From Leptospira semungkisensis (GTDB lineage: Bacteria > Spirochaetota > Leptospiria > Leptospirales > Leptospiraceae), in assembly GCF_004770055.1 (NCBI RefSeq), contig NZ_RQEP01000010.1:124001-188000 (forward strand): a stretch of DNA of 64,000 nt. The letters are read 5' to 3'. The notes below the pieces were generated by a model. The model worked only from the letters and a program-made list of their open reading frames with translations, was not told the DNA's origin and did no database searches. Positions 9,687 through 18,493 of the stretch are shown here, in pieces. The translations under genes were made by a program, and so were the position numbers. The stretch's first letter is position 1, and every line of letters starts with the position of its first letter.

Positions 9687-10775
9687 ATGAAAGCGTTCTT
9701 GGTTTTAGAAAACGGGGACGTATACGAGGGCGAGTCCTTCGGCTACGAAACTGGGTCCGTCGGGGAAATCGTTTTTAATACTTCCATGGCGGGTTACCAG
9801 GAAATCCTTACAGATCCTTCCTACGCCAATCAGATCGTCACACTCACTTATCCGATGATCGGGAATTACGGGATCCATCCCGACAATATGGAATCCGGAA
9901 AAATCCAAGCCTCCGGAATGATCGTGAAGGAATACGTGGATAGACCTTCCAATTTCAAAGCGCAAAAGACATTATCTCAATTCTTAAAAGATTACAAGAT
10001 CCCTGGGATTCAGGGAATCGATACAAGAAAGCTGACCCGTTTTATCCGTACCAACGGAGCTCCGAACGGAGGGATCTTCGTCGCAAATGAATACTCGGAC
10101 CTATTCCTACAGGAAGTTAAAAAATTCCCAGGGATAGCGGACGCGGATCTTGCAAAAGTGGTTACTACGAACAAGAAATACGAGTTCGGAAATAACTCCG
10201 GCAAAAAATACAAACTCGCAGTGTATGATTACGGAGTTAAAACCAATATACTCCGACTCTTGGATGCAGCAGGTTTTGCAGTAACCGTATATCCTGCCCA
10301 AACTCCCGCGCCAGAGATCATGAAAGATGGAATAGATGCATTCTTCTTGTCCAATGGTCCCGGAGACCCGGCTGCCTGCACCTACGCAATCGATTCTACA
10401 AAATCCATATTAGAAAATAATTATCCTCTTTTCGGAATCTGTCTAGGTCATCAGATCATAGGCCTGACTCTCGGAAAGAAAACGGAAAAAATGAAATTCG
10501 GCCATAGAGGCGGAAACCAACCTGTAAAAAGCTTGGAGACCGGAAAAGTCGAGATCACTTCTCAGAACCATGGGTTTGCAGTAGTAGCAGAGACAACCGA
10601 AAAGGAACCGATCTCATTCATCAATTTGAACGACGACACAGTAGAAGGGATCTTAAAATCCGGATACCCTCTTCTCTCCGTGCAGTATCACCCGGAAAGT
10701 TCTCCCGGTCCGAATGATAGTCGTTATTTGTTCCAAAAATTCTACGATCTAGTAGATTCTACTAAGAAGAAATAA
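9687..10775 (+). CDS. carA: Carbamoyl-phosphate synthase small (glutamine amidotransferase) subunit
   Basis: CarA hydrolyses glutamine and channels ammonia to CarB for arginine and pyrimidine synthesis. The N-terminal CPSase domain shows [20 protein letters not shown]. The class I amidotransferase domain has the nucleophile in [12 protein letters not shown], the FLSNGPGDP loop and the catalytic His-Glu in [11 protein letters not shown]. Length (362 residues) is normal. The frame opens upstream, but the ATG at 9687 starts the conserved [14 protein letters not shown], so it is chosen. carB, its partner, is in this window too but about 47 kb away on the other strand. No clear ribosome site precedes the ATG. 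Confidence 0.97.
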   Translation: MKAFLVLENGDVYEGESFGYETGSVGEIVFNTSMAGYQEILTDPSYANQIVTLTYPMIGNYGIHPDNMESGKIQASGMIVKEYVDRPSNFKAQKTLSQFLKDYKIPGIQGIDTRKLTRFIRTNGAPNGGIFVANEYSDLFLQEVKKFPGIADADLAKVVTTNKKYEFGNNSGKKYKLAVYDYGVKTNILRLLDAAGFAVTVYPAQTPAPEIMKDGIDAFFLSNGPGDPAACTYAIDSTKSILENNYPLFGICLGHQIIGLTLGKKTEKMKFGHRGGNQPVKSLETGKVEITSQNHGFAVVAETTEKEPISFINLNDDTVEGILKSGYPLLSVQYHPESSPGPNDSRYLFQKFYDLVDSTKKK

Positions 10776-10802
10776 AAAGGCCCGGATCATTAAATCCGAG
10801 CC
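10774..10802 (-). terminator. Intrinsic terminator after the SRPBCC/ArsR pair
   Basis: The minus strand forms GGCTCGGAT-loop-ATCCGGGCC with one mismatch, then TTTTTATTTC. The T-run is on the minus side only, so it serves the minus-strand genes best; being 3 nt past carA it may also slow plus-strand transcription. Confidence 0.7.
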
Positions 10803-10884
10803 TGAAACAAATCTAAGATTGTTCATTTAAGAAATCTTGATTTAAACCTGTCATTTCCTTCTCAGAAAATATAGGTCTGAGTTA

Positions 10885-11367
10885 TTACTTAATCTTTTCT
10901 AAATACTTAGCAAGGTTGCCTATATGCTGCTTGGCGCCTTCGATTGCTCCAAATTTTTCATTCACTCTGATTAGCTCTTCTTTGCTCGGGAAGATCTGCT
11001 CCATGATCAGATTCGTACCTTCTCCTGCTTTCTCGAATAGGATCCTGGACTCAAAATGCACATCGTGGTCGGCTTCTCCGTCACCCAAATGTTGATAATG
11101 AATATAATGAGGTTCCTTGATATCCGTGAAACGGATCTTGTTATTATAATCATGCCCGTCCGGACCGTGCATGATGAACTCCCAAACTCCATTGTTTGAA
11201 AAATCCATGTATTTCGTGGTCAGTGTAAATCCATCTGGCCCCCACCATTCTGCAAGATGTTCTGCGGAAGACCATACTTCGAAAAGCAATTCGACCGATA
11301 CATCGAAGTATCTTTTATAGGTGACCTTATTTTCTTCTATCGTTGTTTCTACGTTATTTTTTACCAC
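10885..11367 (-). CDS. SRPBCC-fold (AHSA1-type) protein
   Basis: The 160-residue protein reads like the START-like/AHSA1 family: [20 protein letters not shown] then [11 protein letters not shown] near the N-terminus, a central [20 protein letters not shown], and a C-terminal helix [14 protein letters not shown]. Members have a helix-grip pocket for hydrophobic ligands; the ligand here is unknown. It overlaps the end of the upstream ArsR-type regulator by 14 nt, a pairing seen widely in bacteria in which regulator and SRPBCC protein are co-transcribed. Function beyond the fold cannot be said. Confidence 0.85.
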   Translation of the reverse strand: MVKNNVETTIEENKVTYKRYFDVSVELLFEVWSSAEHLAEWWGPDGFTLTTKYMDFSNNGVWEFIMHGPDGHDYNNKIRFTDIKEPHYIHYQHLGDGEADHDVHFESRILFEKAGEGTNLIMEQIFPSKEELIRVNEKFGAIEGAKQHIGNLAKYLEKIK

Positions 11368-11683
11368 TGGATCTCTCCTTCTTGATCTTCATTACATACT
11401 TGTCTAATTTATCCAAGCGCTTGTGCCATAGATCTATGATGCTCGCTAACCATTCTTCCATTTCGCTGACCTGAGCTCCGTTTAGACTATAGACACGCCT
11501 TTGCGCATCCTTCTTCATATAAAGGACCTTTGACTCTTTCAGGATTTTTAAGTGATGGGAAATGGCTGGGGCACTGATCTTGAAATTCTGCCCTATTTCC
11601 GTAGAGGTCAGTTCGCCGTTCTTGGCGACCAATCTCACAATTTCCATTCTGGTATCATCCGCAAGAGCTGCAAAGGCGTTCAT
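11354..11683 (-). CDS. ArsR-family winged-helix transcriptional repressor
   Basis: The protein is a 109-residue winged-helix regulator: [20 protein letters not shown] (helix 1), [20 protein letters not shown] (recognition helix, family signature S-x-x-[ST]-x-H), then the wing [17 protein letters not shown]. No ELCxCD-type metal site is visible and there is no cysteine in the protein, so it is probably not a metal sensor. The downstream SRPBCC gene overlaps it. An AT-rich perfect inverted repeat sits 7 nt ahead of the start and is a natural autoregulatory operator. Confidence 0.92.
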   Translation of the reverse strand: MNAFAALADDTRMEIVRLVAKNGELTSTEIGQNFKISAPAISHHLKILKESKVLYMKKDAQRRVYSLNGAQVSEMEEWLASIIDLWHKRLDKLDKYVMKIKKERSSGKK

Positions 11684-11690
11684 ATATCCA

Positions 11691-11730
11691 TTATTTAAAC
11701 GATTATTTAATTAAATCAACGTTTAAATAA
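11691..11730. promoter_or_regulatory. Palindromic operator candidate of the ArsR-type gene
   Basis: Perfect 10-bp arms TTATTTAAAC (11691-11700) and GTTTAAATAA (11721-11730) flank a 20-nt centre that itself contains the palindrome TTTAATTAAA. The element lies just upstream of the repressor start, where an autoregulatory site would be expected. Confidence 0.6.
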
Positions 11731-11828
11731 TAAAAAAGTAAAAAATGTTACGGCACCATATTGGGATTTTTTCTTTAAAGAAATGAATCATTTTGGGATT
11801 GGAGTTTAAATTTTAGAGAATATCCAGT

Positions 11829-11922
11829 TTGGCCGCCCCCTTCGGGTCGGGCTGCTGCGAGTTCGCTTACGCTCATCCGAGCTTCGCTCGGACTTACGCT
11901 TTCCGAATCCCTGGCGGGTTTA
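11829..11922. repeat. Non-coding GC-rich hairpin element, probably an interspersed repeat
   Basis: In the 338-nt gene-free gap between the repressor gene and the serine hydrolase, a roughly 90-nt block is much more GC-rich than its AT-rich flanks. It contains CGCCCCCTTCGGGTCGGGC, which can fold on itself, and a perfect 7-bp hairpin TCCGAGC-TTC-GCTCGGA (11876-11892). It has no open frame. It looks like a dispersed intergenic repeat, but a second copy is not present in this window, so that status is inferred. Confidence 0.5.
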
Positions 11923-12021
11923 ATTTGATTCTAAAATCCGGATTCAATAATTTTTAAAGGACAACTATCTGTTAGACCGGAATCTCGATTATCCGGAGTG
12001 CGATTTATACGGAAGGCCAAT

Positions 12022-13227
12022 CTAGATAGTATTCAATAACGATTTTATAATGAATGGCCATTGATAGATCGGCTTCGGTTCTTCTCCCAAGCGAACGATT
12101 ACTGCGTTCTTGCTAGGAGAAACGAAAATGATCTGCCCTAGATTTCCTCTGGCCATATAATCGTAAGTGCCGTCTGCATTTTTCATTCCCCACCAATGAT
12201 ACTTATAGTACCCTCCGGACTTCTTCCAAAAAGAGAATACTTTCCAATCTCTTTCATCTTTCGGATCGGGAGTTGTCGCTTCTAAAACCCAATCTTTGGA
12301 AAGTATCTTGTGCTTGTTCCAGATCCCTTTGTTTAAGAACAACAATCCGATCCTTGCAAAATCCATGGCTCTTGCATTTAAACCTACATGAGCTCTTTCT
12401 AAACCGTCTTCTTTACTATCCAAGCTCCAGGTGGCACTCGCTTCCATTCCCATCGGCTTCCATAATTTTTCCTGGGTATATTGGGACACGCTCATCTGAG
12501 TCGCTCTCTCTAAGATCATTCCTTCTATGAGAGGATAGAAATCATTATAATTAAAAAGCTTTCCAACAGCATCATTGCCTCCATGCAAAGAAAGGATCAA
12601 CCTTCTTAGATTATTTCCGTAGAAAGTATTCACGTCATTCGAAAATGGAATGAATAGAAAGAAGGTCTCCTCGATTCGAGTATAGTCTATCCCAGAAGAC
12701 ATCATCATCAAGTCTCGAATGGTAAGAAGATCGATCCCTCTGTCTTTTAACTCCGGAATGTATTTGATCACTGGATCATTCACGCTTCCGATCTTACCTT
12801 CTTCGATGGCGATCCCGATCAAAGTAGAGGTAATAGACTTGGCCATCGAAAAGGAAGTTTGGGACGAGTCCTTTTGAAATCCATTGAAGTAATTTTCATA
12901 AAGGACTTTTCCGTCTTTGATAATGATAAGAGTATTCGTATTTGTGATCTTTAAGATCTCTTTGCTAAAAAGAGTTTCTTCCCCTTTCATTGTCCTAAAA
13001 GTCAACTTCTCAGGAAGATCCCATCCTTCTTTCTTTTCTATGACGGAGACAGGAAGAGTAGTTTCCACTGTTCGTTCCGGAAAGATCCGATTTGTTTCTA
13101 AGCTCGGATACAAATGAATGAGAGCTCTATAATACGTATTATTACAAGAGATCAGTAGAACAAAAAAAGGAAGGGCGATGAGAAGAAAGATCTTTGGAAG
13201 AATGGATCTAGGATTCTTAGAAGCCAT
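12022..13227 (-). CDS. Beta-lactamase-family serine hydrolase, putative lipoprotein
   Basis: This is a class C beta-lactamase/penicillin-binding-protein-fold hydrolase. The nucleophile motif S-x-x-K is in SFSMAKSITSTLIG, the YxN-type motif in LFNYNDFYPLIEGM, and the conserved DLMMMSSGIDY follows the nucleophile. The N-terminus is basic, then hydrophobic, ending in VLLISC, a spirochaetal lipobox, so it is probably a lipoprotein. The frame opens at a TTG 24 nt earlier, but the ATG has AGGA just upstream and gives a proper signal peptide. Substrate is unknown; resistance should not be assumed. It follows the GAF-protein gene by 43 nt. Confidence 0.88.
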   Translation of the reverse strand: MASKNPRSILPKIFLLIALPFFVLLISCNNTYYRALIHLYPSLETNRIFPERTVETTLPVSVIEKKEGWDLPEKLTFRTMKGEETLFSKEILKITNTNTLIIIKDGKVLYENYFNGFQKDSSQTSFSMAKSITSTLIGIAIEEGKIGSVNDPVIKYIPELKDRGIDLLTIRDLMMMSSGIDYTRIEETFFLFIPFSNDVNTFYGNNLRRLILSLHGGNDAVGKLFNYNDFYPLIEGMILERATQMSVSQYTQEKLWKPMGMEASATWSLDSKEDGLERAHVGLNARAMDFARIGLLFLNKGIWNKHKILSKDWVLEATTPDPKDERDWKVFSFWKKSGGYYKYHWWGMKNADGTYDYMARGNLGQIIFVSPSKNAVIVRLGEEPKPIYQWPFIIKSLLNTI

Positions 13228-13270
13228 AGTCCTTTGACGGATTAAGGTCAAAAAACGGTTTTAATATTTT

Positions 13271-15565
13271 TCAGGACTCTTCGATCAGCTCGAGCATTCT
13301 TTCTTTTTCTCGAGTGTCCGCGGGGTAGCAAAGAGTTTGGTTGGATGTGGAAGTTTGGAAGTCCTTATTCTTGCGATCCATTTCCACGATACGATTTCGG
13401 ATCTTGCGCACTACGATCTGAGTTTCTTCTCGATCTTTTCCGTCCAGCACGACCACGTATTTTCCTTGGCCAACTCTATAGCAATAATCAGTTTCTCCCA
13501 GATTTTCCTGAATGGAAGCTCTCAGCTCCTCGCAATAATAAGAGAAGAACCCTGCTCCCTTAATTCGCACCATTCTACTTGCGTTCTGGACCTTGAACAC
13601 TGTCAGACTAAAAGGAGCACCTATCTTTGCAGATCTTGCAATTGCTTCGTCAATCCTGGTTTCTACAGGACTGAAAGGATCGCGGAAGACAGCGTCCCTC
13701 TCTTCCAACATTAGTAAATTAGAAAGTACTGGAGCAGCGATCTCGGAAATACCTACAGCAGTTTCTCTGTCAGTATCCGTCCAAGGAACTTCGGTCTCAT
13801 GGACAACAAGCATTCCCACTAGCCAATTCAAATTCAAGAACGGAAGAATATCGAAATCCCTCATAAGCCCAAGTTCATCGTTGGAAAGCTGGGACAATAA
13901 TTCCGGGTTCTTTCTAAAATTAGAAATCCTGAATACTCCAGGAACGTTAGCGATAATTCCAACCAGATTGGAATCCAGGGCTAGCCTGAATTTTCCAGCA
14001 GTATCCGGGGTCAGCAAATTTGTTCCGAAGACTTTATATTCCTTGCGAGTAGTTCTATCCAAGAGAAGGAAACTCCAACGTCTAAGCCCGAGTTCTTTCT
14101 TGAATGTCTCTACTAAATAATCGTAAGCTTCGTCCATGTCTCTCACGGATGCGAGATCTCTTGCACTCGAGAGAATCCTTTCATTCCCCTTCAGGACCTG
14201 TCTGAGTTTTTCATTCTCTTGGTGGAGATTTTCCAGATCCATGATCCTGCGGAGAACTGAACCTGCCATTTCTCCTACGATCTTCAGGAACTCCAAATCC
14301 TCGATCGTATAATCCTCTCCAGCAACAGTCTTGCTTAATATTATAATTCCATAAAATTCATCATAGCTGCGGATCGGGACGAGCATCTCTGCAGAAGTCT
14401 TTTCTAAGATCTCTTTTTCTTTTTTAGGAAGAGCAGACTTGAAGAGCTCTTTTGCATATACGACCGAAGAAGTTTTCAAAGCAGCGTGGTAGGTCTCATC
14501 ACCCGTTTCTAATACCCAATCAGGATCCGCGCCTATTCCCTGCGCTTCCACAACTCTTAACAGATCATACTCTCCATTGGTAGAAGAAAAGATCACTATG
14601 GACTCTGCGCCTATTTGTCCTTGGATGGAATAACTCAAATTTTCGAAGAAGGTTGTAAAGTCGCGAGAGGCGGATATCTCTTTAGAGATCTCGAATACGG
14701 AGAGATAATTTTCCAGCTTCTTACGGGACGCGATCTGCAGATCAATCGGCATGGTTGAATAATCCGAATCGTCATCGAAAAGAAAGCCCGAAGCCTCTCT
14801 ATCTGTTTGCTCTTTATTTAATGGACGCTTGGCTTCTTGGTTCGCCTGGCTCTCAGCATCCTTAATCCAATCTCCGAAAGGATCCTTAATATCATCCGAC
14901 TTAGGAAGATCCGGATCAAAAATAGAATCTTCTTCCTTAGCCTCGCTTGCTTTGGATAGAAGTCCCTTGCTCGGTGCCTCTTCCTTTTTCTCAGGCTCGT
15001 CTAGATTTCCAAAGTCTGAACCGAGATCCGTATCTCCGAAATCCATTCCAAAATCGGGATCAGAATCATCACCGCCAAAAGTAGGAGCTTCTTCTTCAGA
15101 AGAAAGTAGATTGCCAAGTTCGTCTTCGGAGAGTGCGATCGGCTCTTGGTCTTCTCCTGAAGAAATATCGAAGTCGCTTGCACCTTGATTATCAAATGCT
15201 GAATCCGGAAAGGAAATATCCGAAGCATCCTCGTCTTGAGAAAAGGAACTAGGAGAAAGGTCGGCGCCCAGATCGAAATCTCCAAAGTCTTCGCCGTTAG
15301 TATCGAATGAATAAGATTCTTCTGGTGCTGAAATGCTTTCAGGTTCGAAGTTTGTAGGATCTTCGTAAACGGAGACTGGTTTCGGCTCCTTCTTTCCACC
15401 GAAGTCCATTGCTTTTTCCAAAAGTCCTTTAGCGCGCACTGCCATGGACTTTTTTAAGAGAGAAGGTTTGTCTCCGCTAGAAAGTGAAACTGAGGACGAA
15501 GCAGTAGCTCCGGGGTCAACGGATCCCGAACGGATTAAACGCGTGACCTTATCCAGCAGTCCCAT
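13271..15565 (-). CDS. Two-GAF-domain protein with degenerate GGDEF domain and acidic N-terminal region
   Basis: The 764-residue protein starts with MGLLDKVTRLIRSG, then a long acidic, Ser/Asp-rich disordered stretch to about residue 250. That stretch contains one EPIALSEDELGNLLSS peptide (141-156), the unit repeated in the neighbouring acidic protein. Two GAF-like domains follow (about 280-430 and 460-620), joined by a coiled coil (LENLHQENEKLRQVLKGNE). The C-terminal 130 residues have the layout of a GGDEF domain, but the signature is GQGKY instead of GGDEF, so cyclase activity is unlikely. It begins 2 nt after the acidic-protein stop; the pair is clearly co-transcribed. Probably a cytoplasmic signal sensor; ligand unknown. 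Confidence 0.85.
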   Translation of the reverse strand: MGLLDKVTRLIRSGSVDPGATASSSVSLSSGDKPSLLKKSMAVRAKGLLEKAMDFGGKKEPKPVSVYEDPTNFEPESISAPEESYSFDTNGEDFGDFDLGADLSPSSFSQDEDASDISFPDSAFDNQGASDFDISSGEDQEPIALSEDELGNLLSSEEEAPTFGGDDSDPDFGMDFGDTDLGSDFGNLDEPEKKEEAPSKGLLSKASEAKEEDSIFDPDLPKSDDIKDPFGDWIKDAESQANQEAKRPLNKEQTDREASGFLFDDDSDYSTMPIDLQIASRKKLENYLSVFEISKEISASRDFTTFFENLSYSIQGQIGAESIVIFSSTNGEYDLLRVVEAQGIGADPDWVLETGDETYHAALKTSSVVYAKELFKSALPKKEKEILEKTSAEMLVPIRSYDEFYGIIILSKTVAGEDYTIEDLEFLKIVGEMAGSVLRRIMDLENLHQENEKLRQVLKGNERILSSARDLASVRDMDEAYDYLVETFKKELGLRRWSFLLLDRTTRKEYKVFGTNLLTPDTAGKFRLALDSNLVGIIANVPGVFRISNFRKNPELLSQLSNDELGLMRDFDILPFLNLNWLVGMLVVHETEVPWTDTDRETAVGISEIAAPVLSNLLMLEERDAVFRDPFSPVETRIDEAIARSAKIGAPFSLTVFKVQNASRMVRIKGAGFFSYYCEELRASIQENLGETDYCYRVGQGKYVVVLDGKDREETQIVVRKIRNRIVEMDRKNKDFQTSTSNQTLCYPADTREKERMLELIEES

Positions 15566-15567
15566 CG

Positions 15568-18300
15568 TTAAACGCCGATTTGTTTCATTAATTTCTTATA
15601 AAGTTCGAAATAATCGGAACGAGAGAAATCGCGGATCATATCGTCCGGAAGATTTCCCAATAGCTCATCCAGATAGAGAAGAATCCTCTTCATCTCGTCT
15701 TGAGTAGGAGCGATCTCTTCTCCATCAGCGGTTTGCGTAGCTCCCGCTTGTCGGATCTCCTCTAACGGAGAAAGTTCATTCTCATCCGCATACTCGTCTA
15801 AGACAAAGTTCAATTCTTCTTCAGGAGGAAGAGTATCTATCGTAGGAATAATCTCTTCTCCAGTATGATCGATAAAGTCCATATCCGCGATCGGCATGTC
15901 CCCACCAAAGGAGCCTAACGCATCCAGATCGGATTCAGCAGGAGAAGAAGATAATAAATCGTCCAACTCCCCTTCTTCCATTTCGTGTGGAGCATCATCC
16001 GAGAGTAAATTTCCGAGTTCATCGTTAGAAAGAGTGATCGGTTCATCCGCCCCTTCTCCCAAATCCCAATCGGAAGGAGCCGCAGGTTCAGAAGCTCCCA
16101 GATCATTTACATCTGCAACCGGACCATCCCAATCGATCTCATAATCTCCGGCAACTTGCTCTGCTGCATTCGCAGTTTCTTCCAACTCGCTGATAGGAAG
16201 AGAGATCGGTTCGTCGGAATCTTCTTCCAAGCCGAGAGAAGTATGATCTTCCTCTTCTTCGGTTCCGTCTGATAATAAATTTCCTAATTCGTCTTCGGAG
16301 AGAGCGATCGGCTCGTCTGCTTCCGCATCCAGGCTAAAGTCTCCGAACTCAACGGCGCTCTCTCTGGATGCGTCTTCTTCCGGTTCGAAATTCATTCCGT
16401 CGAAAGAAGTCTCTTCTTCTCCAGAAGAAAGTAGATCGCCCAACTCATCGTTGGAGAGTGCGATCGGTTCTTGATCCTCTTCTTCGTCCATAACGGAATC
16501 GAATGCAGAAGTTCCTTCTTCCTCTTCGGAAGAAAGTAGATTGCCTAGCTCATCATCGGAAAGTGCGATCGGCTCGTTATCATCTCCGTCTCCTAAGAAA
16601 TCGGAGTCTAAGGTTTCTAATTCGGAAGAAGAATCGATAGATGCCTCTTCTTCTGTTCCTGAGGATAATAGATTTCCAAGTTCGTCATCGGAGAGTGCAA
16701 TCGCTTCGTCCTCTCCTCCTTCTGCGAATAGATCTTCGTCATCGGATCTAAGATCAGGAAGCTCGGTAATTTCTTCTTCTGTGGAAGAAGATCCAAGTAT
16801 ATCATCGTCGCTCGCAGAAGTGAAATCTCCCAAAGATTCCAAGATAGGTTCTTCTTTAGATGCGCTTGTATCTTCGAAGTCTCCCAGATCCAATCCACCG
16901 TCTAAAGGATTTGCGGATTCTGAAATTCCCAGATCTTCGAAATCGGAAACAGGAAGAGAGATAGAATCTTCTTCTTCATCATCTGAAGAGAATTCGTCAG
17001 AAGCATCCTCGCCTTCTTCTGCGCCAGGATCAAAATTAAAATCAGTCAGATCTAATTCGGAATCATCATCCGATTTTCCGAAATCAAGTTCGGTAGCTTC
17101 TTCAAAAGGAGAATCAGGAGCACCAATATCGTCTAAGCTGATGGAGTCCGCGTCGTCTTCCGGATTAGAAGAGAGCAAGTTTCCAAGCTCATCGTCGGAG
17201 AGTGCGATCGGCTCGTCATCTTCTTCGAGAGAAGATAAGGAAGAAGGTTGCGTTTCGTGAACGCTTCCAAGATCCAGATCTCCGAAATCTCCCATCTCAT
17301 GGAAGGAGTCTTTGGAATCGGAAGGTTCGTCTCCCAAGAGATGATCCAATTCGTCCGTAGAAAGTGCGATGTCTTTCTCTTCTTCTCCTTCAAAGTCCAG
17401 ATCTCCGGCAACTTCGGAAGAAGGTGTGGAGAAATCGGTTTCTCCAAGATCGGCAAAGCCTTCGTCAGCAATAGAAGGAGTAAAATCCTCCGCCATGATA
17501 TCGTCTAACTCATGTTCGGAGAGAGAGATCGGTCCCTCGTCATCGGAGATCATATCATCTTCGTGAGTGCGAACGGAAGGCTCTTCTGTTGTGCCAGTAT
17601 CTTCTTCGTCCATGCTGAAGTCGGCGAGATCGGCAGCTATATCAATATTATGTAATTCGTCGTCGGAAAGAGAGATCGGGGCCTCATCCATTTCCATATC
17701 GGAGAGTCCGACTACTTCGTCGTGGTCTCCTTCTCCTCCCCATTCGAAAGGCTTATCTTCGGAATGGAATGCAGAAGAAGGAATATCTCCAGGCTGAGAG
17801 AAATCTCCCAGATCCAGAGCGCCTAAATCTCCGAAAGCTTCTTCATGATCATTCGTGTCGGACGCTGCAGGAGCTTCTTCTTTCCAAGAAGGAGAGCCGG
17901 AACCGGAAGAAGGTGGGATCGGAGATGTAATATCATCATCTATATCGAGTAGTCGATCTATCTCTGCATCGATCAAAGGATCTGTCAGATCGAAATCAAA
18001 ATCTTCGTCCAGGTGAACGGATTCGTCTAGTTGGCTGAGGTCAGTACCGAACTCTGTATCATCAGGTTCGAAATTAGGAATATCCTCGGGATAACTGTCT
18101 CCGGAAGAAGTGAGCAATTCCTCGAAACCGGCAGTATCCACCGAATCCTCGGGGAGTGATTCGAAATTAAAATCAGAGTCTCCGCCCTCGGGGGATAATA
18201 GAGAATCTATTTCGTCCAAGCTCATTTCGCTCGGATCAAAATCATCTCCGCTTCCAGCAGGAAACCCTTCTCCTTCCTCTATCGTAAAATCGTCCGCCAT
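15568..18300 (-). CDS. Acidic repeat protein with about ten FliM-like LSxDELxxLL peptides
   Basis: A 910-residue, extremely Asp/Glu/Ser-rich protein with no enzyme domain. Between residues 207 and 768 it carries about ten copies of a short unit with consensus EPIALSDDELGNLLSS (starts near 208, 257, 310, 364, 533, 577, 612, 664, 698, 754), spaced by variable acidic linkers. A related peptide, EMSLDEIDSLLSP, stands at residue 25. The only folded-looking part is the last 50 residues (QDEMKRILLYLDELLGNLPD onward), probably a helical domain. The peptide resembles the FliM N-terminal CheY-binding motif (LSQxEIDALL). Function is unknown; a multivalent docking scaffold is my inference. It follows atpC and precedes the GAF protein. 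Confidence 0.85.
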   Translation of the reverse strand: MADDFTIEEGEGFPAGSGDDFDPSEMSLDEIDSLLSPEGGDSDFNFESLPEDSVDTAGFEELLTSSGDSYPEDIPNFEPDDTEFGTDLSQLDESVHLDEDFDFDLTDPLIDAEIDRLLDIDDDITSPIPPSSGSGSPSWKEEAPAASDTNDHEEAFGDLGALDLGDFSQPGDIPSSAFHSEDKPFEWGGEGDHDEVVGLSDMEMDEAPISLSDDELHNIDIAADLADFSMDEEDTGTTEEPSVRTHEDDMISDDEGPISLSEHELDDIMAEDFTPSIADEGFADLGETDFSTPSSEVAGDLDFEGEEEKDIALSTDELDHLLGDEPSDSKDSFHEMGDFGDLDLGSVHETQPSSLSSLEEDDEPIALSDDELGNLLSSNPEDDADSISLDDIGAPDSPFEEATELDFGKSDDDSELDLTDFNFDPGAEEGEDASDEFSSDDEEEDSISLPVSDFEDLGISESANPLDGGLDLGDFEDTSASKEEPILESLGDFTSASDDDILGSSSTEEEITELPDLRSDDEDLFAEGGEDEAIALSDDELGNLLSSGTEEEASIDSSSELETLDSDFLGDGDDNEPIALSDDELGNLLSSEEEEGTSAFDSVMDEEEDQEPIALSNDELGDLLSSGEEETSFDGMNFEPEEDASRESAVEFGDFSLDAEADEPIALSEDELGNLLSDGTEEEEDHTSLGLEEDSDEPISLPISELEETANAAEQVAGDYEIDWDGPVADVNDLGASEPAAPSDWDLGEGADEPITLSNDELGNLLSDDAPHEMEEGELDDLLSSSPAESDLDALGSFGGDMPIADMDFIDHTGEEIIPTIDTLPPEEELNFVLDEYADENELSPLEEIRQAGATQTADGEEIAPTQDEMKRILLYLDELLGNLPDDMIRDFSRSDYFELYKKLMKQIGV
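15997..17679 (-). repeat. Coding repeat block: ~10 copies of the PIxLSxDELxxLL unit
   Basis: Units of about 45 bp recur in frame with 100-500 bp spacers inside the acidic protein. DNA copies are similar but not identical, as in old, selected coding repeats; the best conserved units are copies 4-8 and 10. Confidence 0.85.
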
Positions 18301-18420
18301 GCTTCCTACAATGTACTAAAAATCCGCTCTTCCCCTATACCGAAGGATCTCCGATATAAGTGGGAAATACAATCCGAAAAATTCCGGGAAGAGAAACCTC
18401 TTCTGTGGGAATTCTCCGGT

Positions 18421-18459
18421 AGGAACTCTCTCTATGGCAAAGCCAAAAGAAGAGTTCCT
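18421..18459. other. Inverted repeat downstream of atpC
   Basis: AGGAACTCT (18421-18429) and AGAGTTCCT (18451-18459) form a perfect 9-bp stem enclosing a second small hairpin TGGC-AAA-GCCA. It lacks a T-run, so it may be an mRNA-stabilising or processing structure between atpC and the acidic-protein gene, not a terminator. Confidence 0.5.
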
Positions 18460-18493
18460 CTTAGTAATTTTCGGAATTTAGTCCCCCGAAATA

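Noticed and set aside
12022..13227. Antibiotic-resistance beta-lactamase
   Set aside because: The fold matches but so do many esterases and peptidases; nothing indicates drug hydrolysis.
16541..17260. 239-codon Ser-rich open frame on the plus strand
   Set aside because: It is the antisense of the Asp/Glu/Ser-rich repeat gene; such codons read as Ser-rich protein in reverse. No start signal or family.
15997..17679. Regularly recurring DNA motif resembling a CRISPR array
   Set aside because: Spacing is irregular, copies differ at synonymous sites, and all are in frame inside one gene.
18421..18459. Inverted repeat as terminator of the atp operon
   Set aside because: There is no T-run on either strand; kept only as a structural element.
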